The translations under genes and the position numbers were made by a program. Shown here one piece after another: positions 1 through 14,000 of a DNA stretch of 64,000 nt (positions are counted from its first letter, which is position 1; the number at the start of each line of letters is the position of its first letter). Source of the DNA: Mytilus edulis (Eukaryota > Mollusca > Bivalvia > Mytilida > Mytilidae); NCBI RefSeq assembly GCF_963676685.1, contig NC_092349.1, positions 78,566,604 to 78,630,603 on the forward strand, in the 5' to 3' direction. The notes beneath the pieces are model-generated. The model was not told the origin of the DNA, made no database searches, and saw nothing but the letters and a program-made list of their open reading frames with translations.

Positions 1-934
1 ATATTGTATAGAACAGCAGTGGTAGAAATGAGATAGGACACATGATTTACAAAACACAAATTGTATTTGTGCTGATTACTATTTAAAAGGTTGAAAAGCC
101 GAATTAATCCTGTATAATTAAACAGTGACTAAAATATCACATTTGTCTTTATCTGCCAGTTGATTTTTTCAAATCCTTTTATCTATTTATTATTACAAAA
201 CTCCGCAGTATATTATCTGAAACGATTTCATACTTTTTTTTTGGGGGGGTGGATTATGCTTTAAATCCTGCCGTATTACACTGGAGAGTTTGAAGCTGTC
301 TTTATGGTGATAAATTACAAAGAAGAGAAAATTGCTTTTCATGAGATTTTCTCTTACTTCGAGCATGTTGAGGTTGTTTTTTTTTTTTATAAAATAGATG
401 ATATTGTTCTCTAAATTGGCTGAAAATCGTCTATTAAAATAATGAAGATACATGTATACAAAACGCTTTATTTTAATATCGTATAAAATGCTACATGACC
501 GCACTTATTATCCGTGACAAAGTTAAGGCAATGTAAAGATTAACAAACAAACTATAGGCTTGATTCGCTTGTAACTATCAGAATTGAATGCCTCTTGTAA
601 ATATACAGAGTTGCAAAAGCGTTGAACGTGGTCAATTGTAGTAGGAAGCGGTTCTGTATTTCCTTTATAGGAAATAAAATAAAAGGAGAAACACATGTAA
701 TGGAGAACCACCTTTCTTTACAATTAAAAAAAGCGAATTGGACACTCCCACACTTACAAATAAACCAAAATTTAAAAAAGAAAAGAAAAGAAAAACACAC
801 ACGACTAACAAAGGCAAATGCGTCCTAATTTAGAACCGGTGCAAAAATGCGACAGTGTCCAACCCTGCTTTGATAGCTTTAGCCACACTTGGAATCAACA
901 AACACACAACAACGCCATGTAAAACATAGTTTAA
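1..934. other. Unassigned AT-rich DNA
   Basis: Short open frames only, none with splice partners, domains or conserved motifs. No gene or clear repeat seen. Confidence 0.5.
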
Positions 935-1265
935 AAGGAGTCCGAGTACGAAAATTACAACGATCAACATACATTAACAGAGGACTACTAGCAGTTAGAC
1001 CTCAATTAAACTGATCGACAGATAATGTCTCCATCATATCCGCCCATTAGGGGTTAACTAGCATGCCATCATAAAAGAGGGACGAAAGATAATAGAGGGA
1101 CAACTTATAAATCAATAATTAACTGACAACGCCTGGCTAAAAATGAAAGAAGACAAACAAACAATAGAACACATGACACAACATAGAAAACAAAAGAATA
1201 CGCAACATAAGCTATGCACCATCCGAAGAACATAACCCGTATCATGCCAACAACTGGTATTATAA
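935..1265 (-). mobile_element. Degenerate retroelement 3' tail, family S1
   Basis: In reverse it keeps the order of the S1 tail at 60205-60812: the CGTATCAT block, GGGTTAACTAGCATGCCATC, the ACTACTAGCAGTTA block and the GAGTCCGAGT end. Much diverged and truncated. Confidence 0.5.
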
Positions 1266-1372
1266 ATGTGTTTCCATTCATAGCCATTACCGGGGGGGGG
1301 GGGGAGGTTGGTGGTTAAGGGGGATACTGAATATCCTTTCGGGTATAACTATGCCGACAGCACTTGAAAAAA

Positions 1373-1725
1373 CAGTAAAACATTGAAAAACATACCCTGT
1401 TCTAACCAGTAAAACATTGAAAAACATACATGTTTTAACCAGTAAAACATTGAAAAACATACCCTGTTCTAAACAGAAATATTGAAACACATACTATGTT
1501 CCAGACATAATCAGAAAAGGTTTCTAAAATATGATCCTGTGCTAGACCGTATAAAATATATGCTTTTCTTGACCCGGGTTCTAGACTGTATCTTTAACAA
1601 CGATCCTGTTCTAGATAAATATAATTAAAAAAAAAGACACAGTTCTCATCAGCAGGACAAAAAACAGCCACCCTATTCTAACCAGCAGGGCATGAAAAAG
1701 CGACCCTATTTTGCGCCACACTCGT
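1373..1725. repeat. Decaying minisatellite, ~33-34 bp unit
   Basis: Units starting CAGTAAAACATTGAAAAAC at 1373, 1407 and 1440, then increasingly degenerate units with CCTGTTCTA or CCTATTCTA cores up to about 1725. It is preceded by a 13-G run at 1292-1304. Confidence 0.7.
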
Positions 1726-2189
1726 ACCACTAAAAATATAGGAAGTAATAGAATTAATTCTACTCTTCTGATTTCAACAATCACATTACATCTTGTGCGG
1801 GCATTTTATAATGTAGTAACACACATGTTGGTGATTAATGGTTTGTAATTAAATAGTATTTATAAATCAACCTGCAAATTGACCACTATTAAACTAAATA
1901 CCGCCGAATGAGTTGTTATATTATCTTATAAAGAATCCATCAGTCATTAAATTATATGCTCTAACAACATGCGTAAATAAACTGTCTCGCCTGGTTAATG
2001 ACAGTTATTAAAGCCAGGCACCATCAATGTACTATAACATAATATAATATGTGGTATATGTAATCATTTAGGATTTGATGTTTGAATGGAAAGTGATGCT
2101 GTCTTACTGGTAACATAACTAAATCCAAAGAATATGCTTCGTATGTTTTTGAAGACAGAAAAAGATTTATTCATGTATATAAACTCATC

Positions 2190-2352
2190 ATAGATACCAG
2201 GACTAAATTTTGTATATACGACAGACGCGCGTTTCATCTACAAAAGACTCGTCAGTGACGCTCGAAACCAAAAAAGTTATAAAAAAAAAAAAAAAAAAAA
2301 AAAAAAGCCAAATAAAGTACAAAGTTGAAGAGCATTGAGATCCTAAAGGTGT
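2190..2352 (+). repeat. Partial copy of the GACGCGCG dispersed repeat
   Basis: Reads ACCAGGACTAAATTTTG, GACAGACGCGCGTTTCATC, GTCAGTGACGCTC and GTTGAAGAGCATTGAG, the left half of the 356-bp unit arrayed at 44006-47524. It contains a long poly-A run at about 2277-2306. Confidence 0.75.
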
Positions 2353-2877
2353 TGTATAGTTGCGCTCCTTCACCTGAACTGTACACTTTTACTATAGTAA
2401 GTTCATTTATAAGTAATGGTATTTGAGCATCTGATATTCACTGTTCAAATTGAAAACTTTTGAGGTTCATTTGCTTCAAATATAAAAATTTGATAATGAC
2501 TATTGATGTTTTATTCTAACACCTTTCTGTGATTTATTAAATTTTAGTTGTTCATCTAATAGAGGAGTAGTCATCATGGTCGTAGAACTTGAAATACACT
2601 TATAACTTACAATTCAAAATTATCAAAATATTGGATATGAATTCATGTGGAACATGCTTCAAAATATAATATGTTTGCTATATCCAGAAAGATTATAACT
2701 AAGATACATTTGAACGAGGAAACACTATAGCGCGAAATGCATATCTATAATCATTAGTGATAAATAAAGTTGAAAAAGAAGGTTTGCGTTATTTCTAAAA
2801 TGCACAATATACTAATAGTAATTTAAGCAACCAATAAATTTATATGAAAAGAAAGACAACTGTGTATTATAGTTAAT

Positions 2878-3361
2878 GATGAGGAGCACCGGTGTCCGGG
2901 TGATGTAATGATGACGATCACCGGTGTGCGTGTGGTTTAATGATGAGGAGCACCGGTGTTCGTGTAGTGTAATGATGAGGAGCACCTGTGTCCGTGTGGT
3001 GTAATGATGAGGAGCACCGATGTCCGTGTGGTGTAATGATGAGGAGCGCCGGTGTCCGTGTTGTGTAATGATGAGGAGCACCGGTGTCCGTGTGGTGCAA
3101 TGATGAGGAGCACCGGTGTCAGAGTGGTGTAATGATGAGGAGCACTGGTGTCCGAGTGGTGTAATTACGAGGAGCACCGGTGTCCGAGTGATGTTATGAT
3201 GAGGAGCACCGGTGTCCGAGTGGTGTAATGATGAGGAGCACCGGTGTCCTTGTTGTGTAATGATGAGTAGCACCGGTGTCCGGGTGGTGTTATAATGAGG
3301 AGCACCGGTGTCCGAGTGGTTTAATGAGGAGGAGCACCGGACCGGTGTCCGAGTGGTGTAA
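2878..3361. repeat. 32-bp minisatellite, about 15 units
   Basis: Unit GAGGAGCACCGGTGTCCG plus AGTGGTGTAATGAT, with point variants. Because 32 is not a multiple of 3, three units make a 32-codon repeat and long open frames appear on the minus strand; these are by-products and not a gene. Confidence 0.9.
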
Positions 3362-3779
3362 GTAGTCGAACTACTGAATCATTAATCACTGAGGACGCTG
3401 AATCCGGTACGTGCACGTGATAGATGCAATCGCAATAATTTCTGAATTTACAGTATCGTTTGTTCATAATTAATTACATGTGGGTTTCTTTTGATTGATT
3501 CAAATGTGTCGATTATCGTGATCGTGGCAAGAGACATGCATTTGTAACTTATCAAAAGAATAGACATGTATGTACGTGGAACATGCTTTAAATTGAATCA
3601 TGTGTGCAATAACTAGAGAGAGTGTAACTAAAATATATTTGAACGAGGTTTTACTGGCGCTTCATAGATATTTATAATCATTATTGATACATAATGTTAA
3701 AAGAATTACGTTGGTGTTATTTCTAAAATGCACAATATACTAGTAGAAGTTTAAAAAAAAAAACAAGGCTCCGTACGCG

Positions 3780-3892
3780 TGTTGAAGGTCGTAACTTGAC
3801 CTTTAATAGTTTACTTTTATAAATTGTTGCTTGGATGGAGAGTTGCCTCATTTGCACTCACACCACATCTTCCTATATCTATAAGCATGTCT
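3780..3892 (+). mobile_element. Retroelement 3' tail fragment, family S3
   Basis: Ends TGGATGGAGAGTTG, then CACTCACACCACATCTTC and CTATATCTA, the S3 end also seen at 20190-20580, 26640-26800 and 39395-39498. Confidence 0.65.
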
Positions 3893-4427
3893 ATGAAAAA
3901 AAGACAACTGTTAAAATTATAGTTCAGTGTATTTATTTGAAAAGTTAAGATATGCTACACCTTCTATCAAAAATACCTTTGTATTTGATTCACAGGCGAA
4001 GGTAGTTCAATGAATAATCATTTATACTTCCACGCGTTTTGAAGTTAATTAATACATATAGTTGGTATGCAACATGCGTAGCAACACGAAAATCAATTGT
4101 TTAAATTGTTTGATTTTGTTTAAGTATCAGTGTTATACGCTTGAATATATTATTCATTTGCTGATGAGGGACATCAATGGCCGACTGGTCTTAGTAGTTG
4201 AATTGCTGAATCGCTACCTTGTCAATACTGAGAAAACTCAGGTTATGATTTTAATCCGGCATGGGCACTTAGTATGTGGGTTAACACCATCTTAAACTGC
4301 ACAATAGTTTGATGATGATTTTCGTGTTGCACCCATACAAGCAGGCATGCTTCATTTAATTTTGTCCTCATAATTTCTGTATTTACATTTAATTCGTGTT
4401 TTGTCGATATCTTGTTCTTTCTACTTT

Positions 4428-4433
4428 TTTATT
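4428..4433 (-). other. Candidate polyadenylation signal of receptor A
   Basis: First AATAAA on the minus strand after the stop codon, giving a 3' UTR of about 570 bases. None closer was found. A non-canonical signal nearer the stop cannot be excluded. Confidence 0.4.
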
Positions 4434-5000
4434 TTACTCATTTTTATAAATTTGCATGAACTAAATATGGCGTTGAAAATATAAAGATAAAACATGAAAA
4501 GAAAGTTGAAATATGTTCTGTTTCTATTGAAAACGGAGAGACAAGAAATCATTAGAATCAAAGTCATACTCTCACGACATCTGTGATTTCTTTATATAAA
4601 TCCAATCAAACAGACTATACTATGAACAAATCTAAACTGACGAAAAGAACAGAAAAATAACATATTTACAAATCTATTATAGCTATAAGGAAAAATAGAA
4701 CACATCTTATCTTATAATGCATTTAAAAAATACACACAATCTGATTGATTTCTATAACAAAATATATCTATCTGCCTGAATATAAATAAATGCTACGACA
4801 GCAATGAGCTTTATACAATTAATTTAAAGCATTGATTGCACAACTATTGTATGTAAAACATGAAACATGTATTAGTATGATGTAAATAAAAAACATATAT
4901 AACTTTCAAAGCAAATAACAAACACAGTTGTCTTTTCTTAGTTTTTCACATATTTTGACATGACGGGAACATTTCTTTGCATTTTCGTAAAAATTCAACC

Positions 5001-5058
5001 TCACAATGACGTCACTTCCGTCTCATTCAAAGCATCATCGCTTGGTTCTTCAGGCAAC
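5001..5058 (-). CDS. Receptor A last coding exon with stop
   Basis: Acceptor TTCTTTATTTAG, then LPEEPSDDALNETEVTSL and TGA at 5001-5003. The C-terminus is acidic, and its final four residues V-T-S-L resemble a class I PDZ ligand (S/T-x-hydrophobic would need T at -2; here S is at -1 and T at -2, so T-S-L fits). The 3' UTR follows towards a possible AATAAA at 4428-4433. Confidence 0.85.
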
Positions 5059-8000
5059 CTAAATAAAGAACATCGAAAATTATGTTTATGTAACAATTAT
5101 ACAAAAGATGTCAAATATTTTGAATACAGTGGCAAATGAAGAAGTTATGAATATAATAGTGTGGATTCATTATTATTCATGGGATATCAATTTTCTTGGA
5201 TTTTGTTGGAACAGGTGAACCACGAAATTAAAGGTTCAACAAATTACAAATTTTATATATGCTTGTATGCAGACTTCGGCAAAACCACAAAATTAAATAT
5301 CCACGAATATGCAAGTTTTCCTTGATCAAGGAATTCTGGTACCCACGACAATATAAGAATCGACATTATTAAATTTTAATCGGGAAGGAATAGGTTAAGT
5401 GGTACAAACTATCTCCTTTTTTATATGTATAGACCATATGTGCCTGATCCTTTCTATGATTGATGATGACAGTCAGATCAAATTTTTCTTTAATTTTTCT
5501 TTATATTGTCTGAAATACATCACTGTAAAGTTTAATAAACTATCTTATGATTGATTATAGGGTATTATCGAAACATTAAACTTGTGCCGTGGTGTAGTGG
5601 TAAGTGCATCGGACTACTAAAACAAAGGTTCCTGGTTCGATTCCCGTTCGGGATGACAATTTCAGGAACTCATTTTACGGCTCTCCCTTGACAAGATTTG
5701 GAAGTATGGTCTTGAGGAAACGATGATAGTCCGTCGGAAGGGGACGATAAATCACTGACCCGTGTTAAGAGAGAGCCATATCTCTTGCACGTTAAAGACA
5801 CTCTTGTAGATTTTGAAAAAAAGTAGACTAATGCCGCCACAAGGCAGCACTCGCACCCAAAAAGTGGAAAGGGATTAATATAAGTTGCAAAACTTGTTTC
5901 CAAATCCACTATAAATAAATATGTTTAAACTAATTAAACTTGTGGAATTACGTAACTTTTAAGTACATGGTTATCGATTGCTATAGTTCTAGTTAGATAA
6001 TGATTCATATGAATAAAATAAATAAAACATACATCCTATTTGGAATAGCAGGACTTTCATCTTTGCACAATCTACAAAAAAAAAGAGTATTATTTCAGTA
6101 TATAGAATGAAAGTTTCCTGATGATTGTACATACGAATTTATGTGAATATCTAAATCCAATATCGATGTTCATACTGTCCACTTTTTTTGTTTGTTGACG
6201 ATCGAACCAGTTTCGGACTCATGTATAAGATAAAGAAATAATACAATAATTCCTATAGCCTGGACTTTAACTTCTTATTAACTTTTAAATGCCATTTTTA
6301 ACATACTATTTTGTATATGTTTCTGACTATGTTTTTACATTTGAAAGTCAACGATACGATTATTTATACGGATGAACATTTATATATAAAGATTTGTAAA
6401 TAGTACAATAACTTACATCGAATCCTAATCTGAATTCCTAACAAAAATGCACATATGAAGCTTTATAGACATTTTAATTAAGTTTTTACTCCTATGTCAG
6501 GACAAAAAAACGAAAATTGCATATAAAACCAAGTATTTACTCCTTGCTAAAGAGGAAAAAAGAGTTTATTACGATACGATGCGTAGGATGTATGAGTATA
6601 TAAAGTTCGTTTAGAAAATGAAGGATAAATCCGAAGCCTCATGTAGGGAGAGTTATACTATAAGGGTTTAGTGGAGTCTTTAAGAGGTTTGTTGCAATGC
6701 AAATGTTCTATTTTTTTCCAGCATTTTCAGTTGCAGTCCAAAGATTAAAACGAATCACTACCGCTATTCTGCTATTTTACAACCCAAGATAGAGGTTCAC
6801 ATGTAATCGACATTAAAGAATACTTTGCAATGTAGTTTCGGTGTCTTAGGAGTTTGAATTCTTTATATTCTGTACGTACTTGTCATTTCTTTGTTGTTGT
6901 TTCCCGTCCGATATGGGACTACAAAGAACAAACGAACATTTCTATGATATCATAATCAAGTTTTGGTATGAATTTGAAGATCCAAAGTCAAACCTTTTGA
7001 AAACATTTTTAAAGAATATTATTTGAAAACTTGAAATCAGTGTATGTTTATTTCAGAATATCATATTCTATCATTTACATAGTTTTCAAGAGTTACTTGA
7101 ATATTGAAATAAAAATAATAATAAATAATAAAAAAAGATAACATTTGTAAATGCCTATACCAAGTCAGGAATATGACAGTTGTCCATTCGCTGGATGTAT
7201 TTTGTCACTTGATTATGTCTTTTGATTAGGGACTTTCCGTTTTGATTTTTTACTACAGTTTAAAACAGAGGGCTCGTGTAGGACGACAGCTACGCTCTAG
7301 GTGTTTTAGAAAATTATTGCTTACAACAACTCTTATATAAATTAGGCCGTTAGTTTTCTCGTTTGAATTGTTTTACTTTGTCCTTTCGGGACCTTTTATA
7401 GCTGACTGTGCGGTATGGGCTTTGTTGATTTTTGAAGACCGTACGGTGACCTATAGTTGTTAATGTCTGTGTCATTTTGGTCTCATGTGGAGAGTTGTCT
7501 CATTGGCAATCATACCACATCTTCTTTTTTTTTTATATTTAGTGAAGTTTATAAGCAGTAAATTACTGATTACGCAAAGAACTAGACCGATCTAGTATTT
7601 TGAAATATATAATCCAACTTGCAAACTAGGTTTGGTGTTTTGAGGTTTTTAATACTTTATATTGTATACGTACTTATCTTTTTCTGTTTGTTGTTTGCCG
7701 TCCGATATGGGACTACAAGGAACAAAAACGTGAAAAACTAATAATAACACAACGGAGTTATAAAGTCTAATCAAAAGTATTCAATTTCAAGCATAAAATT
7801 TTCTTTAAACCTCAAGCTCCAATGACAAAAAAAAAAAAAAAAAAAAAACTGCCTGCCCTAAATGTGGTAGCATATACAGTCTGTATATATAAAACAGAAG
7901 ATGTAATATAATTGCCAATGAGATAACCCTCACCAAGAGCACAAATGATACAGAGAGTAACAACTACAGTTCATCGTACGGTGTTCAACAATGAGAAAAG

Positions 8001-11000
8001 CCCATGTATATCTATTTAATAAGCCTTTCGTTTGTACCTAGCATAGTATGAGCCTAGTTCAAGCAGTTTTAAATAAGAAATTATATCATTCAAAAATAAA
8101 ATTGTATAAATGGAAAAAACATACAATGTGTATACTTATTTCAGATAATTATATTTGAACATTTACAGTTTGCTAAATTTACTTGAATATTGAATTATAC
8201 AATCCAAAATACAATAACACTAAAGAAGAAGATCATTTTCAAACTATACAACATACCTTTCATTAGACATGTCTGTATGATTGCTGTGTATTCCATAAAA
8301 CAAATAAAGAAATACATTATAATAAAATGATCATAAAATATTCAGCGAAAGCAGTGAATGTATTTATCAGGCTGCTTGTCATTAAAGTTAAAATGTTTGA
8401 TATGCGAGTAATCTCCGATATCTTAGATAGGTACTTAGTAACTTTTGTCTTTATTTTGTCGTATTTTTAAGGTTATTCAGTGGTTATAGTTTTTTGTTGT
8501 AGATGGTAGATGTCTTCATTTGTAGTTATGAACATAATCTCTGTCATTGCTTTTCCCGTTTGAATTTTATTCACTTCTGTCATATCTGGGCCTTTTAAAC
8601 GCGTGTCTTTGTAGCTTGCTATGCGGTATGGATTTTGGAATTGTTGAATCTTGTACAGTGCTTAATGATTGTAAGTGATTTTTATTTTTTCCATGAAGGT
8701 GTCATTTTCGTTACTGCTTATTTCATGTAATATCATGTGATACTCGATTTAAACTGATAAAGCGTATTTCACATGTGCATTATAAATCATTTGCTAATGA
8801 CCATCAATTTATTTTCTAAAAGAACTGGTGTTAGAAATGCATTTTGATAGAAGACATTACAAATAAAACATGAACATAATAAAACTAAACCAAATTATAA
8901 ACAAAGCAAAGAACAAATAACAACGCAGAAACAAAGAAAGAAAACAATAAAATACCAAAAGGAAGAAAAGGAATAAAAGGAAGAAAAAGCCTTAGAAATA
9001 TCCAAATAAACAAAGAATCTCAAAAGGAAAGCTTTAATTGTCAAGTTTCGATCATCCGGAGTTCCTTGTATAAAATACAACAAGTATGTTTCTGTAGAAA
9101 AATAAGAATATGAGCTAAACACTTGCTTTAATTTTCTAACCCTTTTTGTGTTCAAACTTTAAGCCGTGTAATAATGTTTCGAGACATAAGGTAAATCACT
9201 TCAATTGACAAACAAGGGATATTATAATCGTATACCTTAAGCCTCCTTTTTTTAAATATAAAAGCAAACCAAAAATTATTCCTCTGCTATAAATCTGTAC
9301 CGAATTATAAGTTAAAGAAGTTAAAAAAAAGTCATACTAATTAGTCATAGTAGGTAAATAATGTATATTATAGATACGTACTCTCCATTTGCAACGACCG
9401 GATTGTTATATCTGCGAACTCTACAAAATATTAAGCAAAATAAAAAATCATGCATGTCAAAAAGTAAAATTCAAACTTATAGCATAAGCATTTGAGTCAA
9501 TACATCTAGCGATTTAACTTATATTCAAGGTTAGCATTCCAATTGCCTTACCTGTTATTAGCATTCATGCACTATTATAAGGAGTTTCAATCTAGTTTAC
9601 CCTTCTTCTTATTCTTTACCAAACTGAAGTCTATCGAAGAAGCTCAAAAGTTGCCGTTGTACATCATGACCACAAGAACATTCAAATTCAAATGGCAAAA
9701 TATATCGATTGTGTAATTTCATTGTTCCTCTTTTCGCAAAGATTTATTTCTTTTTAATAATTTTAGTACCCGTACAAAAAAATGTACCTCTACATTCTGG
9801 TGTCAATTTTTGAACTAAAAAGGACGAAAAAGGAAATGCATTGATATATGTCGAATCCACGGATACAGGCTATCTCTGCATACATGGAGCATTTCATTTC
9901 ATTAAAATACCGAAGGAACCTTTTCAGAACTATGACTGACCATCGTTAACATTCAATAAGAATAATAATGTCTTGACATAAGGGTAGATATGGATTATAA
10001 AAGTTATTTAAACTTTGTTGATTAATGTATACAACTACACATACTTGTTGATTTCTGTATAGTGGTAGTCTTCCGATGCCGGACTAAAACAATAAATATA
10101 AACTTGATAGCTTCCACAAATTTAAGATTATGTAGTATGTATAACGAAAAATCAGGCAAGTACTTGCACTTCAATTGATGAACAGCCTTTTGCTTGCAAT
10201 GAAAATAACAACGAGTTAAATCAATGTAACAAACTTTCCTAACCCGTTCAGTTACTTAAGTTAATTGTTTTAGATACATTTTTGTGGTGTTCAACCTTTT
10301 GGATTTAGTGTAGTTATTCATTGAATATATGTTGTTCATTTAATGTCTCTTTTGTAAAAGTGTTTTGCGAAATCAGACTGATCTTTTGATCTGTAGTTGT
10401 ATTAATTTTGACATTTTGACAAAGTGTGCATTTGCATAGTTGGTGATGCCTCTATTATAGAAGATGGTTAAACCTGTCGCAACCATTGGATTTTAAGCGA
10501 TTTTATTCAGTTGTTTGTACGGTTGATACATCGATGTGTATCAATCAATGAATGTGTTATATACGAGAACCTCTAAAATACTGCTATCTTTATATTTTGA
10601 ATGACCCCTGTTATACGTATAATAATCGTTATAAAATATTAGATGCATGAAATTGATATATGTAATTGGTGGTCAGACACATATTATATTGCCTTAAAAC
10701 GGATTTCAGTATATTGCACTTCAATGATTGCATTGCATGTTCAAACTTATCGCATTTAACGCAAATTTCTGAAAGACGTCGTCTTAAAAAAACATGCAAA
10801 GTTTATACCTATCCTCGTTCGACACGAACGGTTAATAAAAGTGCAATTATGTGTCGAATGTGTCAAAGGACTATTTTTTAACCAGTGATAGAATATCCGG
10901 ACTCAGATTTGTAAATTAAATTGTATAAACTATAGAATTATTTTCATGTTTAAAACAAATAAGCATAAGTTTTGACTGGATTCGACAATTAACGGTTTTT

Positions 11001-14000
11001 AAACAAATTATATAAATTTATTTACTTAAGCCAAAGCCAAAGCATTTCATGATTTTTCAAAACATAAACCGCTTTTAAGTAAGCCAAATTGTTACAAATT
11101 TATATGTGAAAAATATCAAAATTGTTGACGTATCTATAGTATTTTAAAAATATTACCTTACATTTGTAATTTTGTCAAACAGATCCTCTTAATTCATACA
11201 TGGTATGACTGTTGTCAAATTTAATAGCAACATATACAAATATCGAATGAAAGGAGCTTATTCTTATTCTTATATAAAATATTAAATATACTTACTGTTC
11301 TATAACATGACTTGTTTCTATTCTTTGACTGGAAAAGGTAAAACAATATGCACAGAAAGGCCTTGAATACATATTTCTGTATTTTTAAACCCCTTTGTTT
11401 AAAGTTGGTAGAAATAATCTTGTGAACAATCAAAAGCTGTTTATATGTACATGATTCTTTTAAATCCTTTTTTTTTCACAAAATTATTTATATAATAATG
11501 AGCCAAAATCATGTGTTGCTGATATATTGCGGGCTTTAATAAAATTCATAATAATAGGAAATCACTAATACAGTGTATTAGACAAAACATCATTTAAAGG
11601 ATTATCTAAGGCGTCTTTCCGTAAAAAGACGTATTTTTTTATATTGTCTTGCTTATCATCTGCACAGTTATAACATGGTTTAACAATTCGAAATACTATC
11701 TTATAAATGATTTTAGTCCATAGAGCTTTACGTAATCAGTATAAAAAAAAAGCAAGGGTCTATAAATATATGGATACCTGAGGTTGTAGCCTGTTAATGA
11801 TTTTTAAATTTTTCAACATAGATTTTTTAGGAAGATATAATATAAATCACGTCGCAGTGGGTTAAAACTAGAATATAATGATACATTCAGAAACATGCTA
11901 CGGTATAGACAAAGTGCTAGAAAATGTCACCTGATCATTTGCTAGCATTAAAAGCCCTTTTCTGACTATTTTATCAGGAAGCTGACAAGCAATTTGTTCA
12001 CATCTGGAATACCTGATTATCGTCAGTATCGGTGGGACAAATCATTACCTACACAATAGGAAAACCCGTTTATTTTTACCCCCAGAAAAATACAGAAGAT
12101 AAAGTATCGACTGATGTAGCCAGCCAATCTCAAATCAAAAGTTTTCTGAAGTTCTGTTTTGTAATAAGCAGTAACTTAATCTTGATGTTCTGACTAATGT
12201 TTCCCGATACTTTGCCTTAAATGCACAATTTGCACAATTAATAATTTCAAATACGAAGATATAATTTGAAATCATTGTTTAAAATTAATGCATACCCTCC
12301 ATTTGGAATATCAGGATGGTTATCACTAGGAACTCTACAAAAATAACATAAAGGTTTGTATTTTGTCAGTCGATAAATTTCATGATTGACACAACATTTA
12401 ACTTATTATTTACAATCTTCTACCATGTTATCATATCAATAGTTAAGCTTTAGTATTATTTACTTTCTTTCCTCTTACCTCTTCTCAAGGAGTAGTACAA
12501 GAAACAAATTTCCTAACAGATCATATTTATTCATTAAATTCCAATACACTTCGTGGCACTTATTTCTTGATTTTTGTATTCTTTGGTTGAAAAGTATTTA
12601 CAAGGGTTTATATGGCAATTCCACTGATAAAGCTAACCACCATTAAGTTTGTACTTGATGAGAAAATACGTACAAGAACCATAATTATATAAATACAACG
12701 AGTTGATTTCATGATTTGTCCTTTAAAGAAGAGACATTGGCTGAAATAAGGATTTGTCGAGAATTTCAAATAATGTTCGTTAACATATAATTATACATAC
12801 TTATTGATTTCTGAATACAGGTAGTCTTCTGACATGGGACTAAAAGAAAATATTACAATTCCACGTGTTATTAGAAATAAAAACAAAAACAAAAGAAATA
12901 ACTGTAGTTTATATCAGAATAAGAACATTTGGCAAATGATTGGAGTTTTTTAACATTTGCTCGACGTTGTGGCATTTACGGAGCAAATTCTTTATGAAAA
13001 TATTTCTATGGTGTTTTTTTTCATTTTCATTTAAATTGGACGAGAAATCTTTTGATCTGTTCTCGTTATATATGAAAATATTGATTGGGTATTTGTTTGC
13101 GTTTTTCTGTTATACATCTGTATATTAAAACGTTGATTTTTTTTTGGCACATTGGAAAACGAATGTTGATGTTACAAAACTGTCTGATTATCTTTATATA
13201 CATTTTAGTATCAATACCTTTAGTTAGCATTTTTCCTGGTTTGTTTTAAATTTTTCGCTTATTGTCTTTAACGTCACTATGTTTAATAAAACAACACATT
13301 ATTTGTCCATCTGTTTATAGGTTTACCTTTCGAAACAAAAGTTTATATATTTATAATTGGATAAGTGTTTTGATCGTGTACATGACAAATACATTCAGGG
13401 GGAGGGTTGTGATCTCACAAAACATGTTTAAATGTTTAACCTACGCCGCATTTTTGCGCCTGACTCAAGTAAGGAGCCTCTGGCCTTTTTTAGTCTTGCA
13501 TGATTTTTAATTTTAGTTTCTTGAGTATAACCCGCAGTTTAGAATGATGTCCGTTATATCTGACCTAGTATACATATAAGTCAAGGAGTCAGCTGAAGAA
13601 CACCTCCGGGTGTGGGATTTTCTCGCTGCATTGAAGACCCATCGGTGTCCTTCGGCTGTTGTTTGCTATATGGTCGGGTTGTTGTCTCTTTGACACATTC
13701 CCCATTTCCATTTTCAATTTTATTCAAATTAATCTGAAGTCGAAGTATTTTTGAACATACTTGTCTGTTTCCATCAAAGTGCTATGGTGTCTTCCCATTC
13801 TGGAAAGAAAACATAGTTTATTTGTATTGAACTGGGTTTTTTACTGACTCATCGTGACCTGACAAATCATATAACGGTTAATAGACAGATGCGTTCCTTA
13901 TATTAGATGCAAGATAGTTACTTTATGTAAATACACGAAAATCTTAATATGAAGGTAAATTTTATTTAAAATCAAATTTGAAACAGTTTTTGCAACAGTG

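Noticed and set aside
2812..3273. 153-codon open frame on the minus strand
   Set aside because: It is the 32-bp minisatellite read through; the protein repeats every 32 residues in step with three repeat units and has no other support.
2878..3361. Regular short repeats as a possible CRISPR array
   Set aside because: Units are directly adjacent with no unique spacers, and the surroundings are clearly animal.
5587..5660. Functional tRNA gene
   Set aside because: A and B boxes are good, but the T stem and acceptor stem do not pair, and a SINE body and target duplications follow.
5670..5909. 79-codon minus-strand frame
   Set aside because: Lies inside the SINE, antisense; no domain or splice context.
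6413..6433. 21-nt extra micro-exon of receptor A (TTTTTGTTAG ... GTAAGT)
   Set aside because: Good splice sites, but in the required phase 2 it reads into TAG at once; only a truncating isoform would be possible.
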